Below are positions 28,778-40,776 of a stretch of 64,000 bases of DNA, piece after piece. Under the pieces are notes generated by a model. The model ran no database searches and was not told the DNA's origin. It saw only the letters and a program-made list of their open reading frames with translations. Every line of letters starts with the position of its first letter. Position 1 is the first letter of the stretch. Source of the stretch: Exilibacterium sp. (GTDB lineage: Bacteria; Pseudomonadota; Gammaproteobacteria; Pseudomonadales; Cellvibrionaceae); the NCBI GenBank assembly GCA_028280195.1, contig JANQMH010000099.1:1-64000 (forward strand), in the 5' to 3' direction. The position numbers and the translations under genes are program-made.

Positions 28778-28912
28778 TGACGTCAAGGGATTTTGCGCTA
28801 TAACTATCTTTTTGCTAAGAACCATATAGCTGATCGCTTGGGGTTTCCAGGTTCACGGTAATGGGTTAGGCTAGAATCACGCGGTTGCGAAAAGGGCCTA
28901 TTTTTACAAATT

Positions 28913-30028
28913 TTGGACAGTCACACTGCCACTCAACAACAGGTAGCCCACCGGGTTACGCTCGAACCTGATGACGCGCGTCGGTTAGCCAGTCTCTGTG
29001 GCCAGTTCGACGAGCACCTGCGCCAGATAGAGAAGCGCCTGCGTATCGAGATCCGCAACCGCGGCAACGATTTCTCCCTGCACGGCTCCCCGGCCTCCAC
29101 CCGCGCGGCGGGCCGCCTGCTCACGTCCCTGTATCGGGAAACCGGCAACGGCATTGAATTGACCCCCGACGAGGTGCACCTGGCGCTGCAGCAGTCCCTG
29201 CAAACGCTGGTATTGCCGGCCCAGCAGGTATCTCCCAAAACCCGTGTCGAGGCACAGATGGAAGACCCCCAGGCTACTGATGACGGTTTTGAGTCAGCCG
29301 TCGATGACAATACTGACAATCACATCGAAGCTCACAGCGATAACAAGGTCGAAGAACTGACCCTGATTCGCACCAAGAAATGTACGGTCAAGCCGCGCGG
29401 CATCAATCAGCAGCGCTATGTCAGAGCCGTGCAGACCCAGGACATCAATTTCGGTATCGGCCCGGCCGGCACCGGCAAAACCTACCTGGCGGTGGCCTGT
29501 GCGGTAGAGGCGCTGTTAAAGGATGAAGTGGAACGTATACTGCTGGTGCGCCCGGCAGTGGAGGCCGGGGAAAAGCTCGGCTTCCTGCCCGGCGATCTGG
29601 CGCAGAAAGTGGACCCTTACTTACGCCCGCTCTACGATGCGCTCTACGAAATGCTAGGCTTCGAAACCGTCGACAAGTTAATAGAGCGCAACGTTATCGA
29701 AGTGGCGCCGCTGGCCTATATGCGCGGCCGCACGCTGAATAACGCCTTTGTCATTCTCGACGAAAGCCAGAACACCACCCGCGAACAAATGAAGATGTTT
29801 CTCACCCGCATCGGTTTCGGCTCCACCGCCGTGATCAACGGCGACCCCTCGCAAATCGACCTGCCCCGCGGCCAGGCCTCGGGGCTGCGCCACGCCATGC
29901 AGGTACTGGAGCATGTCAGCGGTATCAGCTTTACGGTCTTTACCGCCAAAGATGTGGTCCGCCACCCCCTGGTACAGCGCATCGTGGAAGCCTACGACCG
30001 CTTCGAAGGCCAGCACACGCAAAGCTGA
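28913..30028 (+). CDS. ybeZ: PhoH-like ATPase YbeZ
   Basis: 371 residues. Walker A is GPAGTGKTYLAVA and Walker B FVILDESQNTT; the RARR-like N-terminal part (EPDDARRLASLCGQFDEHLR) matches PhoH homologues. The probable start is TTG at 28913, because no ATG precedes this conserved part; the ribosome site is weak. Between the N-terminal and ATPase domains (about 115-145) is an acidic, variable linker. It partners YbeY in rRNA processing. The stop overlaps the ybeY start as TGATG. Confidence 0.93.
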   Translation: MDSHTATQQQVAHRVTLEPDDARRLASLCGQFDEHLRQIEKRLRIEIRNRGNDFSLHGSPASTRAAGRLLTSLYRETGNGIELTPDEVHLALQQSLQTLVLPAQQVSPKTRVEAQMEDPQATDDGFESAVDDNTDNHIEAHSDNKVEELTLIRTKKCTVKPRGINQQRYVRAVQTQDINFGIGPAGTGKTYLAVACAVEALLKDEVERILLVRPAVEAGEKLGFLPGDLAQKVDPYLRPLYDALYEMLGFETVDKLIERNVIEVAPLAYMRGRTLNNAFVILDESQNTTREQMKMFLTRIGFGSTAVINGDPSQIDLPRGQASGLRHAMQVLEHVSGISFTVFTAKDVVRHPLVQRIVEAYDRFEGQHTQS

Positions 30029-30516
30029 TGAACCTCGATATCGACGTACAAGTCGCCAGTCACGGCGACCGGGTTCCCGACCCCTCGCAGATTCGCCGCT
30101 GGGTGGCGGCGGCACTGCAGGCCGGCGGCAGCGGCCACCTCGGCGAGGAGGCGCAACTCAGTGTGCGCATTGTCGGCGATGAGGAGAGCCGCCGGCTCAA
30201 CCGCCGCTATCGCGCCAGCGACAAACCCACCAATGTGCTGTCGTTTCCCGCCGACCTGCCCGCCGAGCTGCACTTGCCGCTGCTCGGCGACCTGGTGATC
30301 TGCGCCCCGCTGGTCGACCGCGAAGCCCGCCAACAGCACAAGACCGCAGAGGCCCACTGGGCACATATGCTGGTGCACGGCACCTTGCATTTGCTCGGTT
30401 ACGACCACATAGAAGAACCTGAGGCGCTGGCTATGGAAACGCTGGAGACCCGCATCCTGCGGGACCTGAATTATCCGGCACCCTATGCAGCGTATCCGCA
30501 AACCGACCACCACTGA
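30028..30516 (+). CDS. ybeY: Endoribonuclease YbeY
   Basis: 162 residues. The zinc site is visible as HGTLHLLGYDH at about 115-125, the exact H-G-x-L-H-L-x-G-Y-D-H signature. YbeY matures the 3' end of 16S rRNA and takes part in ribosome quality control. Its ATG overlaps the ybeZ stop by one base, so translation is coupled. corC follows after 42 bp. Confidence 0.96.
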   Translation: MNLDIDVQVASHGDRVPDPSQIRRWVAAALQAGGSGHLGEEAQLSVRIVGDEESRRLNRRYRASDKPTNVLSFPADLPAELHLPLLGDLVICAPLVDREARQQHKTAEAHWAHMLVHGTLHLLGYDHIEEPEALAMETLETRILRDLNYPAPYAAYPQTDHH

Positions 30517-30558
30517 ATAACTGTCGGCGCCGACGTACCGAGGAGAGTACTAGAGACC

Positions 30559-31428
30559 ATGAACGAAGAACCCCCGAGTAGCAGCCACAGCAACGGCCGT
30601 CACCAGGAAAAGTCCTGGCTCGACAAATTGATGCAGGCCTTCTCGGCCGAGCCGAAATCGCGCGAGGAGCTGCTGGACATTATCAAGGACGCCGCCGAAA
30701 ACAAACTCCTCGACCAGGAGGCGCTGAGCATTATCGAGGGGGCGCTGGACGTTTCCGAACAACAGGTGCGGGAAATCATGATTCCGCGCTCGCAGATGGT
30801 GGTGGTAAAAGTCGGGGACAAGCCGGAGGATTTTCTCCCCAAGGCGATCGAGTCGGGCCACTCGCGCTTTCCGGTGATCGGCGAATCGGCCGACGACATC
30901 AAGGGCATTTTACTGGCCAAGGACCTGCTGCCGCTGATTCTCAACGGCCAGGAAGATTTCGTCCTGGAGAACATTCTGCGCCCGGCCAATATCATCCCCG
31001 AGAGCAAGCGCCTCAACGTGCTGCTGCGGGAATTTCGGGAAAACCGCTACCATATGGCGCTGGTTATCGACGAATACGGCGGTATCTCCGGACTGGTGAC
31101 CATCGAGGACATCCTCGAGGAGATCGTCGGTGAAATCGAGGACGAGACCGACGAGGATATCGATGACGCCTACATCCGCCAGGTCTCCGACAAGGATTTC
31201 ATCGTCAAGGCCCTCACCCCGATCGAGGAGTTCAACCAGCATTTCAGAGCCAATTTCAGCGATGATGAATTCGATACCATCGGCGGTATCCTGATGCGCG
31301 CCTTCGGCCACCTGCCGCAGCGCAATGAGGCCACGGAGGTGGAGGGCTACCTGTTCCGGGTGCTCTACTCCGACAACCGCCAGATTCACCTGCTGCGCTT
31401 GACCACCCCCAAACCCATTCCCCACTGA
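30559..31428 (+). CDS. corC: CorC/YbeX CBS-domain protein
   Basis: 289 residues. Two CBS domains (about 75-190; MIPRSQMVVVKVGD opens the first and GISGLVTIEDILEEIVGEI ends the second) are followed by a CorC_HlyC domain from about 205. No membrane segments. Known as a magnesium/cobalt efflux accessory protein and, as YbeX, linked to ribosome metabolism, which suits its place between ybeY and lnt. ATG 30559 has GAGGAGAG upstream. Confidence 0.95.
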   Translation: MNEEPPSSSHSNGRHQEKSWLDKLMQAFSAEPKSREELLDIIKDAAENKLLDQEALSIIEGALDVSEQQVREIMIPRSQMVVVKVGDKPEDFLPKAIESGHSRFPVIGESADDIKGILLAKDLLPLILNGQEDFVLENILRPANIIPESKRLNVLLREFRENRYHMALVIDEYGGISGLVTIEDILEEIVGEIEDETDEDIDDAYIRQVSDKDFIVKALTPIEEFNQHFRANFSDDEFDTIGGILMRAFGHLPQRNEATEVEGYLFRVLYSDNRQIHLLRLTTPKPIPH

Positions 31429-31500
31429 GAGACCGGGCCGGGCAGGCGCGCACGGCGGCCGTAAACGGTACTCGTGCCAGGCGCTGTTCGCCGTTACACT

Positions 31501-31517
31501 AACGCCTTTTTGGCGTT
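31501..31517 (+). promoter_or_regulatory. Perfect hairpin just upstream of lnt
   Basis: AACGCC and GGCGTT pair perfectly around a five-T loop, 16 bases before the TTG start of lnt. No T tract follows, so it is not an ordinary terminator; it may lower translation initiation or be chance. Confidence 0.35.
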
Positions 31518-31532
31518 CACGGGAAACGGTTT

Positions 31533-33068
31533 TTGCTAAGCGATACCAGGCGCTCACCCATCGACTTCACCCTCCGGCTGGCCGGCTGGCGCGGCCACCT
31601 GCTGGCACTGCTGGCGGGCCTGGCCGTACCCCTGTCTTTCGCCCCATTCGGGATCTGGCCGCTGACCCTGCTGTGCCCGGCGCTGCTGGCGCTGAGCCTG
31701 CACGGGCTGGACGGGCGGCGCGCGCTGTGGCGCAGCTTCTGGTTCGGCCTCGGTATGTACGGCAGCGGTGCCTCCTGGGTCATCGTCAGCATCAGCGGTT
31801 ACGGCGGCGCCTCACTGCCGCTGGCAACACTGCTGACGGGCATTTTCATTACCGGCCTGGCGCTGGTCTTCAGCCTGCCGTTCTACCTGCTCGGGCGCTA
31901 CTGGCGCGGCAGCGCCGCGGTACCGGCCTTCGCCGCCTGCTGGGTGCTGGGGGAATGGCTGCGCAGCTGGCTGTTTACCGGCTTTCCCTGGCTGTATATC
32001 GGCTACGGCCACATTCATACCTGGCTGGCCGGCTGGGCGCCGGTGGCCGGCGTTTTCGGCGTCGGCCTGGCCTGTGTCCTGAGCGCCGCCGCACTGGCAG
32101 ATACCCTGTTGCGGCCGGGCCGCCGGCGGGCGCTGGCGGCCACCGGCCTGGTAGCGCTGCTGTGGCTCGGCGGCTGGGGCCTGCAGGGCCTGGAGTGGAC
32201 CGAAACGGTAGACCGGCCGATCACGGTGGGAATGGCGCAGGGCAATATCCCCCAGGAGCTGAAATGGGCCCCCCACTTCCTGCAGCCGACCCTGGCGCGC
32301 TATCGCGATATGAGCGCGCAGCTGTGGCAAAACGACTGGGTGATATGGCCGGAGGCGGCGGTGCCGCTGCTGTTTCACGAGGCCGGCGCCTACCTGGAAG
32401 AGATGCACGAGCGGGCCGGCAACAGCGATACCGCGCTGATTACCGGTATTTTATTCGACGATTACTACGGCCAGGTCGGCGCCGAACCGGCCTACTACAA
32501 CAGTATTATCGGCCTCGGGCTGGGCAGCGGTATCTACCACAAGCGGCGGCTGGTGCCGTTCGGCGAATACGTGCCGCTCGACAAATACCTGCGCGGCCTG
32601 ATCGCCTTTTTCGACCTGCCCACCTCGATTATCGACCCCGGCCCCGAGCGCCAGCAGGGCCTGCGCGCCGGCGCCTACCGGCTGGCGCCGTTTATCTGCT
32701 ATGAAGTCGTCTACCCCGACCTGGTGGCCGCCAGCGCCGCCGCCAGCCACGCCCTGATCACCATCAGCAACGACGCCTGGTTCGGCGATTCCATCGGCCC
32801 GATTCAACACCTGGAGATGGCGCAGATGCGGGCGCTGGAAACCCGCCGCTACCTGATCCGCAGCACCAATAACGGCATCAGCGCCATCGTCGACCGGCGC
32901 GGTAAAATCACCCGCCGCAGCGAGCAGTTCGTACAGCAGACACTGTCCGGCGAGGTCATGGCAGTGCGCGGCAGCACACCGTTCATGTGGTGGGGCAGCT
33001 GGCCGGTGGTGGCCCTGTGTGTGCTGCTGCTGGGCGCCACCTGGCTGCGGCGGCGCGGCGCTCCCTAA
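31533..33068 (+). CDS. lnt: Apolipoprotein N-acyltransferase
   Basis: 511 residues: about seven N-terminal membrane segments, then a carbon-nitrogen hydrolase domain with Glu in WPEAAVPLL, Lys in YHKRRLVPFGEY and Cys in APFICYEVVYPD, forming the complete catalytic triad, and a final membrane anchor. It adds the third acyl chain to lipoproteins in the inner membrane. The start appears to be TTG at 31533 with GGAAACGG upstream. Its stop overlaps that of the convergent gene at 33065 by 3 bases (TTAA). Confidence 0.95.
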   Translation: MLSDTRRSPIDFTLRLAGWRGHLLALLAGLAVPLSFAPFGIWPLTLLCPALLALSLHGLDGRRALWRSFWFGLGMYGSGASWVIVSISGYGGASLPLATLLTGIFITGLALVFSLPFYLLGRYWRGSAAVPAFAACWVLGEWLRSWLFTGFPWLYIGYGHIHTWLAGWAPVAGVFGVGLACVLSAAALADTLLRPGRRRALAATGLVALLWLGGWGLQGLEWTETVDRPITVGMAQGNIPQELKWAPHFLQPTLARYRDMSAQLWQNDWVIWPEAAVPLLFHEAGAYLEEMHERAGNSDTALITGILFDDYYGQVGAEPAYYNSIIGLGLGSGIYHKRRLVPFGEYVPLDKYLRGLIAFFDLPTSIIDPGPERQQGLRAGAYRLAPFICYEVVYPDLVAASAAASHALITISNDAWFGDSIGPIQHLEMAQMRALETRRYLIRSTNNGISAIVDRRGKITRRSEQFVQQTLSGEVMAVRGSTPFMWWGSWPVVALCVLLLGATWLRRRGAP

Positions 33069-34270
33069 CCGGCAACCAGCCAGTCCTCGAGCTGGTGCTC
33101 CTGCCACAGCTGCAGCAGCTCCAGCCCCTCGGCGATAACGTCCACATAGACATTGATGATCTGCGTGGCCAACTCGAACAGCTGGCGCCGGTCGGTGCTA
33201 ATACGACCGCCGCCGAGCACGTCCTGCTCGACACTGTTGAGCAAGAACATCAACTTCAGGTCGTAGGTTTTGATCATCGGCAGCGAGGCGATATGCGCCT
33301 TGATCGACTCCGACATACGCCCCATCTGCACGCGCAGCTTTTCGTTCTGCGCCTTGGTACACTGCAGCAGATAGCGCAGTTTGCGGTCGTTGAGATAGTC
33401 GCAGGCGCCGCTGACAATGGCATGAGTGGCCAGCCCCCTGATCTTGGCCACCAGTTCCACCATGTCCGGCATCTGTTTGCAGACAAATACCAGCAAGCCC
33501 AGCTGCCTGAAGGCGAGGTGATTATTCACCCGCCCGGCCCCGCCGCCCGGCGCCCCGGTCATGCCCGCCAGATAGTCGGAAATGGGTCGTTCGAGCTGCT
33601 TGGCCAGTTGTGTCATCAGGTTCAGTAACTGATCGACAAAATGGCAGTGCAGCTCGAAGTTGTCGATCACATCGTCGTCCTGCCAGTCGGTTTTCAGGGT
33701 CGACCAGGCGTTGTGGATGCGCGCGCGCTCTTTCGGCACCAGCAGGTCCCGGGACTGCGCGGCAAAAGCCTCCAGAATCGCGATACGGCGATCCACCTGG
33801 CACTGCAGACTGTCGCGCTCGTGCTCGAACAAATTGTCGCCCGCCAGCACCGCCATGGTCAGCCCGCGGTGCTTCTGCACCACCTTGACCAGTTGATTGA
33901 TCTGCTTGATCAGGTGAATGGCGTCGAGGCGGCGGCGGTAGATATTGCAGCACTCGATAAAGCGGGCGGGGCTGTCCGATGCGGGAGCCTCCCCCGGAGC
34001 CGCTCCCTGACCGGGGGCTGTTTGTTCGCTCGGGGCCGTCTCTTGGCTCAGGGCTGTCTCTTGGCTCAGGGCTGTCTGTTCGTGGCTCAGGGCTGTCTGT
34101 TCGCGACTCAGGGCTGTCGGTTCACCGCTCACGGCCGTCGATTCACCGTTCTGGGCTGTTGACTCACCGCTCAGGGCTGTCGATTTATCGCTCAGGGCTG
34201 TCGATTTATCGCTCAGGGCTGTCGGTGTCGATTTCGGGGTTGTGGGTGTTGGGCTCAAGGCAGTGACCAT
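33065..34270 (-). CDS. NIT-like helical protein with an N-terminal heptapeptide repeat
   Basis: 401 residues. Residues about 16-85 are low complexity, built of seven-residue units such as STALSDK, STALSGE, QTALSHE. From about 105 the protein is all helical; LVKVVQKHRGLTMAVLAGD (about 127-145) followed by a Gln/Asp helix resembles the start of NIT (nitrate/nitrite-sensing) domains. No membrane segment or signal peptide is visible and no output domain, so a cytoplasmic sensor or scaffold is only a guess. A start downstream of the repeats is possible; ATG 34270 has a poor ribosome site. Single gene, convergent with lnt. Confidence 0.65.
   Translation of the reverse strand: MVTALSPTPTTPKSTPTALSDKSTALSDKSTALSGESTAQNGESTAVSGEPTALSREQTALSHEQTALSQETALSQETAPSEQTAPGQGAAPGEAPASDSPARFIECCNIYRRRLDAIHLIKQINQLVKVVQKHRGLTMAVLAGDNLFEHERDSLQCQVDRRIAILEAFAAQSRDLLVPKERARIHNAWSTLKTDWQDDDVIDNFELHCHFVDQLLNLMTQLAKQLERPISDYLAGMTGAPGGGAGRVNNHLAFRQLGLLVFVCKQMPDMVELVAKIRGLATHAIVSGACDYLNDRKLRYLLQCTKAQNEKLRVQMGRMSESIKAHIASLPMIKTYDLKLMFLLNSVEQDVLGGGRISTDRRQLFELATQIINVYVDVIAEGLELLQLWQEHQLEDWLVAG
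33999..34240. repeat. 21-bp coding tandem repeat array
   Basis: About ten units of roughly 21 bp (some 18 bp) with consensus GCTCAGGGCTGTC plus a variable 8-base part, inside the gene at 33065-34270. Unit length is a multiple of three, so copy-number change leaves the frame open. The two units nearest the gene start are near identical, a sign of recent duplication. Confidence 0.85.
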
Positions 34271-34465
34271 CTCAATTCATGTCAAAAAACCCGTTCTACC
34301 GCGGTTAGGCTCCCGGATAGGATGATCGTTAATTGGGCAAGGTCCATGCCAGCTTTAAGAAGGTGCCCAATGGCGGCACAACAGCCGCACACAGCTTTGC
34401 CAGGGGGCACCATTTAGGGGCGCCGGGGGAGATCCGGCACCAGGATCGGACACCGGCGCCGGCGC

Positions 34466-34927
34466 TCAGCCGGCCAGCAGTTTCGCGCGAATATCCATCA
34501 ACACCTTGCCCAGGGTGTTCTCGCCGCGCTGATCGCGGCCGATTCCCCAGTAGTGATCATAGGCCGACGTTTCGATAATCAGCCGCTCACCGGTGTCCAG
34601 CAGCGCCCGCCTGACGGCCTCATGCTGGATGCATTTGCTGTACATCGCCCGGGTCATCAGCGTGCGCCGCACCTGTTTCCAGTCGGCGCGCCTGCGCTTG
34701 AACCAGGCATTGCCGAGTTTGTAGGCACGCCGCGCGTCGGGCGCATTGCGCACCTTTTCGGCATAAGCCCGATCGATAAACTTGTGCGCCTGAAAATAGT
34801 GTTCCGCCGTTGCCCAGATCAGATCCTCCAGCTGGAAGCTGTGCGCAGACACGGTCGACAAGGGGCTGCCGGTATCGAAGCGGGAGAATCTGACGGCGTC
34901 TTCAAGCGTTAAGTCGTGTTCAAACAT
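34466..34927 (-). CDS. NADAR (YbiA-like) family protein
   Basis: 153 residues from ATG 34927. The segment WATAEHYFQAHKF and the C-terminal YDHYWGIGRDQRGENTLGKVLM are the signature blocks of NADAR/YbiA proteins, which cleave the N-glycosidic bond of reactive riboflavin intermediates or ADP-ribose derivatives. The family is about 150-160 residues, so it is complete. It begins 20 bases after the stop of the YdcF-like gene on the same strand. NADAR genes also occur beside ADP-ribosylation toxins, but here it is 11 kb from the putative ART toxin. Confidence 0.85.
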   Translation of the reverse strand: MFEHDLTLEDAVRFSRFDTGSPLSTVSAHSFQLEDLIWATAEHYFQAHKFIDRAYAEKVRNAPDARRAYKLGNAWFKRRRADWKQVRRTLMTRAMYSKCIQHEAVRRALLDTGERLIIETSAYDHYWGIGRDQRGENTLGKVLMDIRAKLLAG

Positions 34928-34946
34928 GCGGGCGTCGTGGCGCCGC

Positions 34947-35708
34947 TCAGGCGCCGGTATATTGATAGGCAAGATAACCCAGCCACTCGTGCAGGGCCGA
35001 ACGGCTGATATGCAGGGCATCGACACTGGGCAGCAGTCGCAGCAGAGGGGGGTTGAGGTTAGTGCCGGTATAGCCTGTCGGCGCCGGCAGCACGCTGAGA
35101 CCGTGCCGCGAAAACTCCCTGACCGCGCGGCGCATATGCATGGCGTGGCTCACCAGCGCAATACGCCGAACCCCCGCCGCCGCCAGTATCTCGGCACTGT
35201 AACGGGCATTTTCCCGAGTGGTGCTGCTGTTGGGCTCGACCCAGGTTGCCGCCAGGCCAAAACTCTCGCGCAGTGAACGCGCCATAATATCCGCCTCGGC
35301 CTCCAGTTCGGGATTGTAGACCACACCGCCGCTGACCAGCAGCGGCAGCCCGGTTTGCCGGTGCAGGTGGGCGGCGTAGCGCAGCCGCACCAGCCCGTGG
35401 TTGCTGAGCATATCCACACCGCCGAATTCGGCCGCCGCCCGATAGCGCCCGCCGCCCAGCACCACGATGGCATCGGCCCCGGCGAGCACCTGCTCGGGTG
35501 AGACCGGCGGATAGGGCCGCTCCAGTTGCCGCGCCAGCGCATGGGCTACCCAGGGCGTCGACATAGCCGCCAGCGACAGCATTGACAGAGCCGCCAGGCA
35601 AATGGCAAAGCGCCGGTAGCGCCACCAGCAGACCAGCGCCACCAGCAGTAACAGTAAATTCACGCCGGGCGGCAGTATCAGTGTTTTCAGCAAGGCGCGG
35701 ACTATCAC
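34947..35708 (-). CDS. YdcF/ElyC-like DUF218 membrane protein
   Basis: 253 residues from GTG 35708. Two N-terminal membrane helices (LILPPGVNLLLLLVALVCWW and CLAALSMLSLAAM) precede a DUF218 domain with ADAIVVLGGG, LLVSGG, EPNSSTTRENARYS and ALVSHAMHMRRA, the usual core strands. ElyC and SanA homologues affect envelope integrity and enterobacterial common antigen or peptidoglycan lipid carriers. It is divergent from leuS over 144 bp. Reaction unknown. Confidence 0.85.
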   Translation of the reverse strand: MIVRALLKTLILPPGVNLLLLLVALVCWWRYRRFAICLAALSMLSLAAMSTPWVAHALARQLERPYPPVSPEQVLAGADAIVVLGGGRYRAAAEFGGVDMLSNHGLVRLRYAAHLHRQTGLPLLVSGGVVYNPELEAEADIMARSLRESFGLAATWVEPNSSTTRENARYSAEILAAAGVRRIALVSHAMHMRRAVREFSRHGLSVLPAPTGYTGTNLNPPLLRLLPSVDALHISRSALHEWLGYLAYQYTGA

Positions 35709-35822
35709 GTTATACCCTTTTTAACACCCTTCCCGAATCCAGTGCGCACCCTAGCAGAATTGCCGACTTTTCCCTATACCCAATCTGCACCAAGCCCTAT
35801 AATCATCGCCTTTGTCCTTTAG

Positions 35823-38494
<2,672 letters not shown>

Positions 38495-38550
38495 AAACGT
38501 GAAGAGACAGAAAACGCAGTGACATACAGCCAGGCGCAAGCAACCAGACT

Positions 38551-39144
38551 ATGAACAAACTGATAAGCACGCTTGTCATCATCGCCCTCAGCGCCAGCCT
38601 GTTAAACGGCTGCGGCTGGCGCCTGCGCGGCTCGCTGGCGCTGCCGGCCGACCTCGGCGCCGTTCACGTCAGTACCCGGGACACCCACGGCGAACTGATC
38701 ACCGAACTGACCCGACTGCTGCGCTCCAGCGATATCGATATCGCCGACAGCGCCGCCGCCGGCCGCTACAGCATCGCTGTCGAGCAGGAGCGCAATCAGC
38801 GCCGCACGGTTTCGGTGGGCAGCAATGCCCTGGCGGCGGAGTATGAGCTGACACTGGAGGCGGACTACCGCATCGTCGACAACCGAGCAGCCGGCGAGCC
38901 GCAAGTACCGGCCACGGCGCGGGTGGTGCGCTCATTTAACTTCAACGTCAACGACGTTACCGGCGCGGCGGCCGAGGAACGCGTCATCCGCGCCGAAATG
39001 CGCCGCGAGCTGGCGCAAAAAATTATCCGGCGGCTTATCTTCGTCAGTCAGTCGGGCCCGGAAACGGCGCCGGCAGACAAGCGGGCCGCGGATCAGCAGG
39101 TGAAAAACCGCGGGGAAAGCGGGCATGGCAAAACTGCGGTTTGA
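38551..39144 (+). CDS. lptE: LPS-assembly lipoprotein LptE
   Basis: 197 residues with lipobox LLNGC near residue 21 and the following GWRLRGSLALP, which is the conserved opening of mature LptE. LptE plugs the LptD barrel in the outer membrane and is essential for LPS export. The C-terminal tail is charged and its final 20 bases overlap the holA start, so the two are coupled. Position after leuS is conserved in gammaproteobacteria. Confidence 0.92.
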   Translation: MNKLISTLVIIALSASLLNGCGWRLRGSLALPADLGAVHVSTRDTHGELITELTRLLRSSDIDIADSAAAGRYSIAVEQERNQRRTVSVGSNALAAEYELTLEADYRIVDNRAAGEPQVPATARVVRSFNFNVNDVTGAAAEERVIRAEMRRELAQKIIRRLIFVSQSGPETAPADKRAADQQVKNRGESGHGKTAV

Positions 39145-40192
39145 GCAACTGAGTGCGGCGCTGAAAAAGTCACTCAGTCCCATTTACCTGGTCAGCGGCG
39201 ACGAGCCCCTGCTGGTACAGGAAGCCTGCGACAGTATTCGCAACGCGGCGCGCACAGCGGGCTTTAGCGAGCGCGAACTCTACCACAACGAGCCCGGCCT
39301 GGATTGGGGGCAGATTCTCTCCTCCGCCAACAGCCTCTCCCTGTTTGCCGAACGCAAGCTGATCGAACTGCGCCTCGGCAGCGGCAAACCCGGCGACAAA
39401 GGCGGCAAAATTCTGCTGCAGTACGCGGCCGCGCCGGCCGCGGACACCCTGCTGTTGATTGCGGCGCCCAAGCTCGACGGCAGCACCCAGCGCGCCAAGT
39501 GGTTCAAGGCCATCGAAAAGGCCGGCTGCTTTGTGCAGATCTGGCCGGTCACGGCAGCGCAACTGCCGCGCTGGATTGGCCAGCGGCTGCAGCAGGCCGG
39601 GTTAAAGGCCGGCAGCCAGGCGGTGGAAGTGCTGGCTTCGAAGGTAGAGGGCAACCTGCTGGCCGCCAGCCAGGAAATCGAGAAACTGAAACTGCTGGTG
39701 GCGGAGGACGGATTGATCAGCGCCGAGATGATGTCGAGCGCGGTTGCCGACAGCGCCCGCTACGATGTTTTCGGCCTGGTAGACAAAGCCCTGCACGGCG
39801 ACGCCCGCGCAGCGGTAAAAAACCTGCACGGCCTCAGGGGAGAGGGAACCGATGCGACAGTGATACTCTGGGCGCTGGCGCGCGAAATCAGAACCCTGTG
39901 GCGGGTGGCCCACGCCTGCGCGCAGGGGCAGAACTTCGACTGGGCGGCAAAACAGGCCGGTGTCTGGGACAAGCGCAAGGCCTTGGTCAAAACCGCACTG
40001 CGGCGGCTGAAACTGCCGCAATTACAGCTGCTGTTACGCAAGGCCAACGCCATCGATAAGGCCATTAAGGGTATGAGCATGGCGCAGCCCTGGGATGAAC
40101 TGCTGGATTTGACCTTGAATTTATCGGGTACGGTCAGTTTGAGTCCGCAGGTGCAGAGGTTGGCGCTCAGTGGAAAGTACATGCAGCTATAA
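39125..40192 (+). CDS. holA: DNA polymerase III delta subunit
   Basis: 355 residues. Family blocks visible are SPIYLVSGDEPLLVQEA at the N-terminus, LIELRLGSGKPGDKG, the AAQLPRWIGQRLQQAG helix, and the C-terminal AKQAGVWDKRKALVKTALRR collar domain. The protein opens the beta clamp in the clamp loader. ATG 39125 lies 20 bp inside lptE. The AT-rich island starts just downstream of its stop. Confidence 0.93.
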   Translation: MAKLRFEQLSAALKKSLSPIYLVSGDEPLLVQEACDSIRNAARTAGFSERELYHNEPGLDWGQILSSANSLSLFAERKLIELRLGSGKPGDKGGKILLQYAAAPAADTLLLIAAPKLDGSTQRAKWFKAIEKAGCFVQIWPVTAAQLPRWIGQRLQQAGLKAGSQAVEVLASKVEGNLLAASQEIEKLKLLVAEDGLISAEMMSSAVADSARYDVFGLVDKALHGDARAAVKNLHGLRGEGTDATVILWALAREIRTLWRVAHACAQGQNFDWAAKQAGVWDKRKALVKTALRRLKLPQLQLLLRKANAIDKAIKGMSMAQPWDELLDLTLNLSGTVSLSPQVQRLALSGKYMQL

Positions 40193-40394
40193 GACAGGAG
40201 CTGCAAGTCCAATGGCTCTCCCATTCCCCGGGACAGGCTAAACAGGGACAGGTGGAATTCTCCTACACACGTAACCGGACCCGGCCAAATAGGCTTTCAA
40301 GGTACCCGCTGACTGCGACAACCCATTGTCATTTTCAGCCATCCGAAACCATTCCGGTTAACAGCCCGTTTAGAAAAATACGGCCGGACAGAAG

Positions 40395-40760
40395 TCACTG
40401 ATTGACTTCTTGAAGATTTGAAAGCGGCACCCACCCGGATTCCGAATTGGCGGGGTTCTCGCACCAGACCCAGCCGTTCAGAACTCTCGAACCGAGAAGC
40501 AGATCTCCTTTCTGCACATTCAATTCTCTTGCTGTATAGTCTTCACGAGCACGGGCAGTATTGCCGTTGATGATTTCAATGATCTGAGCCGGAACCCAGC
40601 CACTTTCCTGCCCTGGTGTAGTACAAAAGAACCAGCCCTGCCAACCCTCCGAACCCTGATACTGTTCACCGACAATGAGTGGAGCGCCTTTCGTCAAGGT
40701 AATAGGCTCGGGGTACTCACTTATATGGTTTTGGGTGACGAGGTATCTCTTGGTTCTCAT
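40395..40760 (-). CDS. Tandem SH3-domain protein
   Basis: 121 residues composed of two bacterial SH3-like domains: one around 25-62 (KGAPLIVGEQYQGSEGWQGW, ESGWVPAQII) and one around 70-118 (ARELNVQKGDLLLG, NSESGWVPLSNL). The paired W and S-G-W-V-P features are characteristic. No signal peptide, so a cytoplasmic binding module. It begins 17-23 bp after an attC-like element, which is how a gene cassette would start. Confidence 0.75.
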   Translation of the reverse strand: MRTKRYLVTQNHISEYPEPITLTKGAPLIVGEQYQGSEGWQGWFFCTTPGQESGWVPAQIIEIINGNTARAREDYTARELNVQKGDLLLGSRVLNGWVWCENPANSESGWVPLSNLQEVNQ

Positions 40761-40776
40761 AGATGTATTCCTGCCG

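Noticed and set aside
31501-31517. Hairpin before lnt as a rho-independent terminator
   Set aside because: It lacks a following T tract and lies within the leader of lnt.
33999-34240. Repeat array considered as CRISPR
   Set aside because: Units are contiguous, 18-21 bp, in frame with a protein and without unique spacers; no cas genes.
34466-34927. NADAR protein as antidote to the ART-like toxin
   Set aside because: Eleven kilobases apart, in core-like base composition, and paired with a YdcF-like gene; no direct link.
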